Shown: positions 1 through 6,155 of the stretch, piece after piece
Position numbering within the stretch: the stretch's first letter is position 1
Layout of the letters: each line of letters starts with the position of its first letter
Source of the DNA: Bacteroidota bacterium
GTDB lineage: Bacteria > Bacteroidota > Bacteroidia > UKL13-3
DNA: 7,754 bases
Assembly: GCA_947449515.1 (NCBI GenBank)
Contig: CANFSD010000069.1
Coordinates: 1 to 7,754 of the forward strand
Direction of reading: 5' to 3'
The notes under the pieces: model-generated
Told to the model about the DNA's origin: nothing
Seen by the model: the letters and a program-made list of their open reading frames with translations, nothing else
Database searches by the model: none
Program-made: the position numbers and the translations under genes

Positions 1-48
1 TAATTTACTGCGTTTTATAATCTAATTGTTCGTTTTTTTAAATAATAC

Positions 49-78
49 TTGTATATACATCTAATGTTTGTACATTTG
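49..78 (+). promoter_or_regulatory. Bacteroidota-type promoter for the yceI-like operon
   Basis: A -33 element TTG (49-51) is followed after 19 bases by TACATTTG (71-78). This matches the Bacteroidota primary sigma-factor consensus TAnnTTTG with normal spacing. Transcription would start near 83-87, giving an A/T-rich leader of about 25 bases before the ATG at 110. The leader contains no Shine-Dalgarno motif but is very A-rich just before the start, as is usual in this phylum. The match is seen directly; activity is inferred. Confidence 0.72.
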
Positions 79-109
79 TAGGTGAATAAACTAATTAATT
101 AAAAATAAA

Positions 110-640
110 ATGAGCAACAAATGGGCAATTGATCCTATGCACTCTGAGATTGAGTTCAAGGTAAAACACTTAATGATTTCTACTTTAACAGGTAAATTTA
201 CTGGATTTTCTGGTGAGGTTGAAAATGACGCAGCAGATTTCTCTGATGCTAAAATTAACTTCAGTGCAGATGTTACCACAATTAATACTGGTAATGAGCA
301 AAGAGATGGTCACTTACATAGTGAAGATTTCTTTAATACAGCAGCATTTCCTACATTGACTTTTACTTCAACTGGTATGTCTAAAACTGCTGATGATACT
401 TTTGTATTAGCTGGTGATTTGAACATGCACGGTGTAAGCAAAAACATTGAATTAAATGTAGTTTTCAATGGTTTGATGACAGATCCATATGGTAATGAAA
501 AAGCTGGATTTGAATTGAGCGGAAAAATTAGCAGAAAAGACTTTGGTTTAACTTGGTCGGCAACTACCGAAGCTGGTGGTATTGTAGTAAGTGATGAAGT
601 TAAATTGCTTTGTAATGTACAAATAGCTAAAATTGCCTAA
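110..640 (+). CDS. YceI-family lipid-binding-like protein, no signal peptide
   Basis: This 176-residue protein belongs to the YceI family, whose members form a lipocalin-like barrel; a Thermus member binds a polyisoprenoid chain. The family signature spans the whole length: WAIDPMHSEIEFKVKH at 5-20, the NEQRDGHLHSEDFF block at 62-75, the LxMHGVSK strand at 104-111, and RKDFGL at 142-147. E. coli YceI is exported, but this protein starts directly at the mature domain with no hydrophobic leader, so it is probably cytosolic. The start is fixed by the A-rich leader and by the domain beginning within five residues of it. Its TAA stop shares one base with the ATG of the next gene (TAATG), so the two are probably translated in tandem from the promoter at 49-78. 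The physiological ligand is unknown. The family call is firm; the lipid role is by family analogy only. Confidence 0.93.
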   Translation: MSNKWAIDPMHSEIEFKVKHLMISTLTGKFTGFSGEVENDAADFSDAKINFSADVTTINTGNEQRDGHLHSEDFFNTAAFPTLTFTSTGMSKTADDTFVLAGDLNMHGVSKNIELNVVFNGLMTDPYGNEKAGFELSGKISRKDFGLTWSATTEAGGIVVSDEVKLLCNVQIAKIA

Positions 641-1038
641 TGGCAAATGAAATAACATTCTCCCAATCATATAAAGCGGCATTGCAAGGTGGCCTTGTGG
701 CTGCAGGTATTAATATTGCTTGGTTATATATTTTAGAATTTTCAATTGGCGTAGGTGAGTTGCCGAAAGGTTTTGCTGTTGCAGTTGTGCTTTCTTCAAT
801 TATTCCCTTGTTTGCAGGTGCAAGCTTATATGTAATATTGTGTAAGAATTTTTTAAAGGGAGAAATGTTGTTTTTATTATTAAGTGTGGGATTTACTATT
901 TTTAGTTTATTTCCAAGCTTTCAAACTACCTTGCCTGAAGGGAATTTGGCACCCAAAAATTTTGCCTTATTAACCGTTCCCATGCATTTTTTTGCTGCGG
1001 TAATAGGCTTGTTTTTCTTGCTGAAAAAGCACAAATAA
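640..1038 (+). CDS. Four-helix integral membrane protein, possibly DUF6069-like
   Basis: This 132-residue, strongly hydrophobic protein has about four predicted membrane helices, at roughly residues 14-36, 44-68, 75-93 and 107-127, and ends in a basic tail (LLKKHK). A short polar loop containing KNFLKGE separates helices 2 and 3. A loop with PSFQTTLPEGNLAPKN separates helices 3 and 4, and helix 4 carries a VPMHFFAA motif. The size, four-helix layout and conserved Met-His in the last helix resemble the uncharacterised DUF6069 family, but I cannot confirm this without a profile search. No catalytic motif is visible. It overlaps the yceI-like stop codon by one base, so the two are co-transcribed and translationally coupled. 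A rho-independent terminator begins 15 bases after its stop. A partnership with the YceI-like protein, for example in handling a membrane-derived lipid, is inferred from position only. Confidence 0.8.
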   Translation: MANEITFSQSYKAALQGGLVAAGINIAWLYILEFSIGVGELPKGFAVAVVLSSIIPLFAGASLYVILCKNFLKGEMLFLLLSVGFTIFSLFPSFQTTLPEGNLAPKNFALLTVPMHFFAAVIGLFFLLKKHK

Positions 1039-1052
1039 AAAACAAAATTTAT

Positions 1053-1086
1053 AGCAGCAGACATCCCTCTTGTCTGCTGCTTTTTT
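1053..1086 (+). terminator. Rho-independent terminator
   Basis: A perfect 11-bp stem (1053-1063 pairing with 1071-1081) encloses a 7-base loop (TCCCTCT). A run of six T at 1081-1086 follows. It lies 15 bases after the membrane-protein stop and only 10 bases before the next plus-strand ATG. It therefore either closes the yceI-like operon or attenuates read-through into the DsbA-family gene. Confidence 0.9.
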
Positions 1087-1096
1087 ATGAAATACC

Positions 1097-1732
1097 ATGC
1101 GTGAACGTACTAAAATAATTTATGTGTCGGACCCCATGTGCGGCTGGTGTTATGCCTTTTCGCCCATCATTAGACAATTGGCAATTGATTATAAAAACGA
1201 TTTTGATTTTGAATTGCTAAATGGCGGTATGGTGGTAGGGGAGCGCGAAGGTCTAATTGGAGATTTTGCCAATTATGTATTAAACGCTTATCCGCAAGTT
1301 GAAGCGCACTCGGGCATTAAATTTGGGGAACCTTATTTAAATAAATTGCGCAACAATACCTTATACAATTCTTCTGTTTTACCTTCCATTGCTATGGAGG
1401 TTTTCAAAAGTATATTGCCATTAGAAGTCATTGCATTTTCAAGTGCCATACAGCATGCTATATTTTTTGAAGGTAAAGACGGTCAAGATATTCAAACCTA
1501 TATCCATTTAGCGCAGAATTTCGGAATTGATGCTGCGCAGTTTTCGGAGTTGGTTCGAACCGAAACCTATAAAATAAAAACATACGAAGGCTTTGAGGAG
1601 GCTGCAAAATTAGGCGTTAACGGCTACCCTGCAGTATTAGCGTTGCATAATGGAACCTATTATTCTTTATCGCGCGGATTTGCACCTTATGCGCAAATGG
1701 AAATGATGTTTGAGAAATTAAAATCCATGTAA
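1097..1732 (+). CDS. DsbA-family thiol oxidoreductase (CGWC), cytosolic
   Basis: This 211-residue protein has a thioredoxin fold with a DsbA-type helical insert, of the FrnE/COG3531 kind (predicted protein disulfide isomerase). The first strand IIYVSDP leads into the redox motif C15-G-W-C18, within DPMCGWCYAF. The cis-proline loop expected of this fold is VNGYPAVL, with Pro178. The helical domain lies between, at about residues 60-165. There is no signal peptide, since the catalytic strand begins at residue 6, so it should work in the cytoplasm as a thiol-disulfide exchange protein rather than as a periplasmic oxidase. An ATG ten bases upstream (1087) is out of frame and meets a stop quickly, so 1097 is the start. 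The gene begins immediately after a terminator with no recognisable promoter between. Its TAA overlaps the next ATG by one base (TAATG), coupling it to the dioxygenase. Its substrate is not evident. Confidence 0.9.
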   Translation: MRERTKIIYVSDPMCGWCYAFSPIIRQLAIDYKNDFDFELLNGGMVVGEREGLIGDFANYVLNAYPQVEAHSGIKFGEPYLNKLRNNTLYNSSVLPSIAMEVFKSILPLEVIAFSSAIQHAIFFEGKDGQDIQTYIHLAQNFGIDAAQFSELVRTETYKIKTYEGFEEAAKLGVNGYPAVLALHNGTYYSLSRGFAPYAQMEMMFEKLKSM

Positions 1733-2604
1733 TGGATAGGAAGTCGTTTATAAAATCGAGTTTATTAATCCCATTTTTGAATATGAATCTTCAAGATTTT
1801 GAATCGGAGGTATTGGGTAAAGCACCCTTATCTGAAAAAATGCCCGTTTTGTTTGTTGGTCATGGCAACCCAATGAATGCCATAGAAAACAACGCATATC
1901 ATCAAAAATGGGCTGAGATTGGAAGATCACTACCTAAGCCTAAAGCCATTTTATGTGTATCGGCACATTGGCAAACCAAGGGTACGCAAGTAACATTTAT
2001 GGAAAGGCCTAAAACCATTCACGATTTTGGCGGATTTCCCAAAGCTTTATCTGATACCCAATATCCAGTGCCGGGTTCGCCCCAATATGCCCAAGTTGCA
2101 ATAGATGCCCTGCGTGAAATTCATGTTGGAAAAGATTTGGAGTGGGGCCTGGACCATGGCTGTTGGAGTGTGTTAAAACCAATGTTTCCAGAGGCCAATA
2201 TTCCAGTATTCCAGTTGAGTTTAGATTATTTTGCCAGTCCTGAACAGCATTTTCATATTGGTTCTCAATTACAATCTTTAAGGCAAAAAGGGGTATTAAT
2301 TGTTGGTTCGGGCAATATTGTGCACAATTTAGGGCGCTTAGATTGGGGAGGTAAGCCATTTGATTGGGCAATTGAATTTGACCAATTGGCCAAAACCAAA
2401 ATTAACAGCGGCGATTTTAAATCATTGGTGAATTATGATACCTTGGGTAAGGCTGCACAACTTGCTATTCCTACCAATGAGCATTATTTGCCCTTGTTGT
2501 ATGTTTTGGCTTTAAAAGGTAAAAATGAACCAATGCATTATTTTAATGAACAAATTGATATGGGCTCTATTGCCATGCGAAGCTTGTTTATTGGTAGGGA
2601 TTAG
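1732..2604 (+). CDS. ygiD: 4,5-DOPA dioxygenase extradiol-like protein (YgiD/LigB family)
   Basis: This 290-residue class III (LigB-type) extradiol dioxygenase is closely similar to E. coli YgiD, which opens the ring of L-DOPA and related catechols between C4 and C5. Diagnostic blocks are FVGHGNPMN (41-49), CVSAHWQTKGT (75-85), TIHDFGGFPKAL (95-106), WGLDHGCWSVL (138-148), GSGNIVHNLG (192-201) and NEHYLPLLYVL (249-259). By alignment with YgiD the metal ligands are probably His44, His79, His198 and His251, all present. The catalytic domain starts at Met37, where E. coli YgiD begins. The first 36 residues are an extension, DRKSFIKSSLLIPFL and following, resembling a decayed Tat or export signal without a clear cleavage site. 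I keep the ATG at 1732 because it overlaps the upstream stop as TAATG. The substrate in this organism could be a catechol other than DOPA. Confidence 0.92.
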   Translation: MDRKSFIKSSLLIPFLNMNLQDFESEVLGKAPLSEKMPVLFVGHGNPMNAIENNAYHQKWAEIGRSLPKPKAILCVSAHWQTKGTQVTFMERPKTIHDFGGFPKALSDTQYPVPGSPQYAQVAIDALREIHVGKDLEWGLDHGCWSVLKPMFPEANIPVFQLSLDYFASPEQHFHIGSQLQSLRQKGVLIVGSGNIVHNLGRLDWGGKPFDWAIEFDQLAKTKINSGDFKSLVNYDTLGKAAQLAIPTNEHYLPLLYVLALKGKNEPMHYFNEQIDMGSIAMRSLFIGRD

Positions 2605-2670
2605 TCCACTTTTAAGCATTAAATGGCACGACGGTGAATAAAATGAAAACACAATTTTAATTAGGGATTC

Positions 2671-2678
2671 TATTTTTG
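2671..2678 (+). promoter_or_regulatory. Possible -7 element giving a near-leaderless transcript
   Basis: TATTTTTG matches the Bacteroidota -7 consensus TAnnTTTG and ends four bases before the GTG start at 2683, so initiation would fall at or very near the start codon. No TTG is found 17-23 bases upstream, so the -33 element is missing. In AT-rich DNA this octamer occurs by chance. Confidence 0.25.
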
Positions 2679-2682
2679 CTCC

Positions 2683-4068
2683 GTGTACGCGATTGTAGAT
2701 ATTGAAACCACGGGTGGCCATGCCACCCAAAACCGAATTACGGAGATATCTATTTACGTTCATGATGGAACGCAGGTAACCGAACATTTTACCAGTTTGG
2801 TGCATCCTGAAATGAGTATACCACCCTACATTCAAGCATTTACTGGAATTAGCAATGAAATGGTTGAAAATGCACCAAAGTTTTCTGCTATTTCGGAAAA
2901 AGTATATGCCCTATTACAAGGCAATATTTTTGTAGCACACAATGTAAATTTCGACCATAGTTTTATTAAGCACCAACTTTCTGAAAGCGGCTTTGACTTA
3001 AATGTTAAGAAACTTTGTACCGTTAGGTTAAGCAGAAAAATAATTCCAGGACACCGTTCTTATAGTTTGGGAAATATTTGTTCTGCTTTAGGAATTCACT
3101 TAGAAAACCGTCACCGTGCAGATGGTGATGCCTTGGCTACGGTAAAATTATTTGAGCATTTATTGGAAAATGATGCAGAAAAACAAATGGAGGATGCCCT
3201 CAAACGTGGTTCAAAAGAGCAAGTACTTCCACCAAATGTAAGCAAAGCAGATTTTGAGAAATTACCCAAATCTCCTGGTGTTTATTATTTTGTAAACAGC
3301 AAGGGTTTGGCTGTGTATGTTGGTAAAGCAAAGAATATTAGGAGCAGGGTTGGTAGTCATTTTAGTGGTGAATTAAAAAGCAAACAAAAACAAAATTTCA
3401 TGCGAGAGGTACATGGTTTTGGACATACTTCAACAGGAACTGAATTGTTGGCAATATTGCTTGAAAGTCATGAAATACGCAGGTTGTGGCCTGATGAAAA
3501 CAGAGCCCAAAAACGGGTGCAAACAGTTTACGGTTTGTTTGATTACCTTGATCAAAACAATAAAATTAGGTTCGGCATAGATAAAGTGCGCAAAGAGCAA
3601 AGGGCTTTGGTAACTTTTAGTACACATGCCGCCGCTCTGCAATACCTCAATTCTTTAATTGCAGAATATGATTTGTGCCCTAAGTTATGCAACAGTCAAA
3701 CCAACAGAGATACTTGCATTAAAGTGGCCAATGATACCTGTGAAGGCAATTGCTTAAACAACGAGAATGTGGCAGCATACAATGCCAAAGCGCAGTTGTT
3801 TGTTGATCAATTGCAGGCAGAGCGTAAGGCGTATTATATAGTAGGAAAAGGTAGGAATTACAAAGAGCAAAGTGTAATTATTTACGAACCAGAATCCTAT
3901 GTGGGTTACACCTTTTTATCTACCAAAGAGCAAATAGATTTTGATATGGTAAAAGAAATGGCCACACCATTAAAATTAAATAGCTTAATGGAAACTGTCC
4001 TAGCCCAAGTGGTTAGCGGAGAAAAGAGCAAGGGATACAAAGTGTATACCCAAATGAAAATTGCTTAA
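2683..4068 (+). CDS. DEDDh exonuclease fused to UvrC/Cho-like GIY-YIG nuclease
   Basis: This 461-residue protein carries two nuclease domains. Residues 1-165 form a DnaQ/epsilon-type 3'-5' exonuclease: motif I D6-x-E8 in DIETTG, motif II with Asp91 in AHNVNFDHSF, and motif III His144/Asp149 in HRADGDA. All five DEDDh residues are present. Residues 195-280 form a GIY-YIG domain like the N-terminal incision domain of UvrC: GVYYFV (199-204), VYVGKAKNIRSRVGSHF (211-227), and probable catalytic Glu261 in LLESHEIRRLWP. A cysteine group follows (C332, C336, C345, C353, C357), spaced much like the UvrC cysteine cluster. The last 100 residues are unassigned; the UVR, RNase H-like and HhH parts of UvrC are absent. 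GTG at 2683 is the only plausible start: an in-frame stop lies at 2662 and the next Met is residue 44, beyond motif I. A role in DNA repair is inferred. Similar fusions are known in other bacteria, including M. tuberculosis. Confidence 0.92.
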   Translation: MYAIVDIETTGGHATQNRITEISIYVHDGTQVTEHFTSLVHPEMSIPPYIQAFTGISNEMVENAPKFSAISEKVYALLQGNIFVAHNVNFDHSFIKHQLSESGFDLNVKKLCTVRLSRKIIPGHRSYSLGNICSALGIHLENRHRADGDALATVKLFEHLLENDAEKQMEDALKRGSKEQVLPPNVSKADFEKLPKSPGVYYFVNSKGLAVYVGKAKNIRSRVGSHFSGELKSKQKQNFMREVHGFGHTSTGTELLAILLESHEIRRLWPDENRAQKRVQTVYGLFDYLDQNNKIRFGIDKVRKEQRALVTFSTHAAALQYLNSLIAEYDLCPKLCNSQTNRDTCIKVANDTCEGNCLNNENVAAYNAKAQLFVDQLQAERKAYYIVGKGRNYKEQSVIIYEPESYVGYTFLSTKEQIDFDMVKEMATPLKLNSLMETVLAQVVSGEKSKGYKVYTQMKIA

Positions 4069-4694
4069 AACAAATAGCCAATTTTAATACCACCTCTAAA
4101 ACCCACGCCATTAGTGGCTAAGTTTTCTTCATTGGTTTTGATTTTATAATCTTTTAAAATTTCTTGCGAAGGGCTGCAGCTGTAATATGTTGGAACACTT
4201 AATTGGATGCCAATAAAAGCATCAATTAAATATTTGTTGCTATATGTCTTTTGAAATCCCCATGCATAGCCTAAACTAAAACCTTGGAGGTTTTCTTTGT
4301 AATTTATGATCTTGTTTTGTGTGCTGCTGTCTTGCTTATTGTCTTTGTATTCGTAGGCAGCAAACCTAAAAAAGTATTGGTGGTATCGGCCGTTCCAAGC
4401 TGTTTTAGCCGATTTATATTTCCTAAAATCTAGGCTGTATTGAAAACCAATTAACCCTGTTTTTTTGCGTGTATTGTCTAGATTTAATTGGGTATATGAA
4501 ATTCCGTTTTGTATGCTCCATTGTTGAGAAAGCAGGTGCTCATAACTTAGGTTTAAAGTACCTACAAAGCCGCTAAGTATATTAAGTTTAATGGCATTTG
4601 TTTTAGGCAATTCTTTGTAGGTATAGTTATTTGTTTGGCTTGAACCAACCAAGCATTGCAAGCTAAGAGACAGTATAAGTAAATGCTTTTTCAT
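4065..4694 (-). CDS. Secreted outer-membrane beta-barrel-like protein (DUF3575-like)
   Basis: This 209-residue protein has an N-terminal signal peptide, with KK at 2-3, a hydrophobic stretch LLILSLSL, and probable cleavage after Ser19 before Gln20. The mature part alternates polar and aromatic residues as in small outer-membrane barrels. IKLNILSGFVGTLNLSYEH (35-53) resembles the opening of DUF3575-like barrels. Further strand-like segments are GFQYSLDFRKY, FFRFAAYEY, GFSLGYAWGF and LIDAFIGIQL. The chain ends in a final strand GGIKIGYLF with a terminal Phe, the pattern recognised by the barrel-assembly machinery. It is the last gene of the minus-strand operon; its ATG directly abuts the TAA of the preceding barrel gene (TAAATG). 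Its stop shares TTAA with the stop of the convergent nuclease gene. I do not recognise a specific function. A lipoprotein is unlikely because Cys14 lacks a lipobox. Confidence 0.82.
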   Translation of the reverse strand: MKKHLLILSLSLQCLVGSSQTNNYTYKELPKTNAIKLNILSGFVGTLNLSYEHLLSQQWSIQNGISYTQLNLDNTRKKTGLIGFQYSLDFRKYKSAKTAWNGRYHQYFFRFAAYEYKDNKQDSSTQNKIINYKENLQGFSLGYAWGFQKTYSNKYLIDAFIGIQLSVPTYYSCSPSQEILKDYKIKTNEENLATNGVGFRGGIKIGYLF

Positions 4695-5240
4695 TTAGTT
4701 AAATCTATAGCCCATTGAACAACCAAATCTTACAAAAATGCCATTCATGGGGCCAACCCAATAATCTATTTTTTTTGTGCTTTGGGTTCCTTCTTTAATA
4801 AAGCCAAAATTAAGGATTGGACCAAGGTATGCATCAAAGCTCAAGCGATTAAAGAGTAGCCATTTTCTTCCTAAAACAGCGCCTGTACTTAAGGTATTGG
4901 TGCTTTGTTGGGCATTTTTATTGTCAAGGTAAAAATAGGAGACAAAAGGTTCTGCAAACCATCCGGTCCCATTTTTTTCTTTGAAGTAATTTCTTTGTCC
5001 GATGCAAATGCCAAAGCCTGTATTATTTCCAAAATAGCCCAAGTTAATATAGTTGGCAATTACATTTATACTTTGTTTTTTGTTTTGAAATTTTTCCAGT
5101 TGAATTTGTGCAATTCCAAGACCAGCATAAATGGGGTTAATTTTTATTTCTTTTGGTGTAAAAATATCCTGCTTGCCTTCATTTATTTGAGCAATCAGGT
5201 TATTGGGGAATAGTAATATAGCAATCAAAAAATATTTCAT
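4695..5240 (-). CDS. Secreted outer-membrane beta-barrel-like protein, likely paralogue of its neighbour
   Basis: This 181-residue protein has a signal peptide (MKYFLIAILLFPNNLIA) probably cut before Gln18. The mature part has the same plan as the following gene: an early IKINPIYAGLGIAQIQLEKF strand pair (33-52), then SINVIANYINLGYF, GFGICIGQRNYF, GWFAEPFVSYFY, a GRKWLLFNRLSFDAYLGP segment, and a final strand GIFVRFGCSMGYRFN. The order of a family-like opening, a G-x-R-x-Y segment before a Gly-aromatic turn, and a later DAxxGP or DAFIG segment is shared, so they look like diverged tandem paralogues of a DUF3575-like barrel. The start ATG overlaps the fmt stop as ATGA, indicating coupled translation after fmt. 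The stop abuts the next ATG. The product is probably an outer-membrane or surface protein; its cargo or partner is unknown. Confidence 0.8.
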   Translation of the reverse strand: MKYFLIAILLFPNNLIAQINEGKQDIFTPKEIKINPIYAGLGIAQIQLEKFQNKKQSINVIANYINLGYFGNNTGFGICIGQRNYFKEKNGTGWFAEPFVSYFYLDNKNAQQSTNTLSTGAVLGRKWLLFNRLSFDAYLGPILNFGFIKEGTQSTKKIDYWVGPMNGIFVRFGCSMGYRFN

Positions 5241-6151
5241 TCTTGAAGTTTATAGCCACGCAAAAACTCTTCAATTTTCATGCGTTTTTTTGATTCCAAT
5301 TGCACCTCTAAGACATGTATGAAGCCATCTTTGCAGGCAAATTTTAAAAAGGTTTTATGGTCGCTTTGGACCGAACCTAAGGTTGCTGAGTTGTTATTGT
5401 TTGCTTCAAATTCTGCCTGGTATACTTTCATGTTTTTACCGTCTAAAACGCAAAAAGCTGCAGGGTAGGGGCTCATTCCTCTAATAAGGTTTAGAATGCT
5501 TTGTCCATTTTGTTCCCAACTAATACGACAATGTTCCTTAAAAATTTTAGGTGCAATTTTGCCGTTATTTTCTCCTTGCGGCGACCCCTTTGTATTGCCA
5601 TTCTTAATTAATTCCAATGATTTAAGCATGGTCTTAGCTCCTAAATTCATGAGGGTATCATGTAATTCACCTGCTGTGCAAGTTGCCGTGATAGGGCAGG
5701 AGTCTTTTAATAAAATATCACCAGTGTCTATTTCATGTTTTAGGAAAAAGGTACTTACCCCACTTTGCGTTTCGCCATTAATAATGGCCCAATTAATGGG
5801 AGCAGCACCTCTATAATCTGGTAATAAGGAGGCATGCAAATTAACAGTGCCCAGAGGAGGCATGTTCCAAACAAGCTCAGGAAGCATTCTAAATGCTATT
5901 ACTACTTGTAAGTCTGCCTGCAGCCCCTTTAGGGTTTCAAGAAAAATTGGATCGCGTAATTTTTCAGGTTGCATTACAAATAAACCATTTTCTACGGCAT
6001 ATTTTTTTACGGGAGATTGCTGCATTTGCATTCCTCTGCCTGCAGGTTTATCGGGTGCGGTTATTACCCCAACAATATGATGACCTGCTTCTACCATTGC
6101 TTTTAAAGAGGCAACGGCAAAGTCTGGTGTGCCTAAGAAAACTATTCTCAT
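5237..6151 (-). CDS. fmt: Methionyl-tRNA formyltransferase
   Basis: Fmt transfers the formyl group of 10-formyltetrahydrofolate to methionine on initiator tRNA in the cytoplasm. The 304-residue protein covers both family domains. The Rossmann-like catalytic domain opens with MRIVFLGTPDFAVASL, carries the PDKPAGRG loop (33-40), and has catalytic Asn104, His106 and Asp142 within NLHASLLPDYRGAAPI (104-119) and HEIDTGDILL (139-148). The C-terminal OB-like tRNA-binding domain follows from about residue 200, with RGMSPYPAAF. I chose the ATG at 6151 because fmt proteins start MRIVFLGTP. It lies 4 bases after the peptidase stop. An in-frame ATG at 6175 would add eight unconserved residues and overlap the peptidase. 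The stop overlaps the next gene's ATG by four bases. Length and motifs are normal for the family, and expression presumably comes from a promoter upstream of the peptidase. Confidence 0.97.
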   Translation of the reverse strand: MRIVFLGTPDFAVASLKAMVEAGHHIVGVITAPDKPAGRGMQMQQSPVKKYAVENGLFVMQPEKLRDPIFLETLKGLQADLQVVIAFRMLPELVWNMPPLGTVNLHASLLPDYRGAAPINWAIINGETQSGVSTFFLKHEIDTGDILLKDSCPITATCTAGELHDTLMNLGAKTMLKSLELIKNGNTKGSPQGENNGKIAPKIFKEHCRISWEQNGQSILNLIRGMSPYPAAFCVLDGKNMKVYQAEFEANNNNSATLGSVQSDHKTFLKFACKDGFIHVLEVQLESKKRMKIEEFLRGYKLQE

Positions 6152-6155
6152 TTGC

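Noticed and set aside
2009..2371. A 120-codon minus-strand open frame inside the dioxygenase gene.
   Set aside because: It lies wholly opposite a well-supported enzyme gene, and its translation shows no domain or signal pattern; it is a shadow frame.
2623..2660. Tiny ORFs in the gap before the nuclease gene (ATG at 2623 and 2643, four and five codons), as leader peptides.
   Set aside because: Too short, with no regulatory codon pattern, hairpin or promoter; likely chance.
4107..4118. Small inverted repeat GCCA-TTAG-TGGC after the nuclease gene, as a possible terminator.
   Set aside because: The stem is only 4 bp, the following T run is broken, and it lies inside the convergent barrel gene; too weak to call.
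4805..4837. Minus-strand TAATTTTG with TTG 22 bases upstream, as an internal promoter for the last barrel gene.
   Set aside because: It sits inside coding sequence, spacing is at the edge of the range, and such matches are expected by chance in AT-rich DNA; the abutting genes argue for co-transcription.
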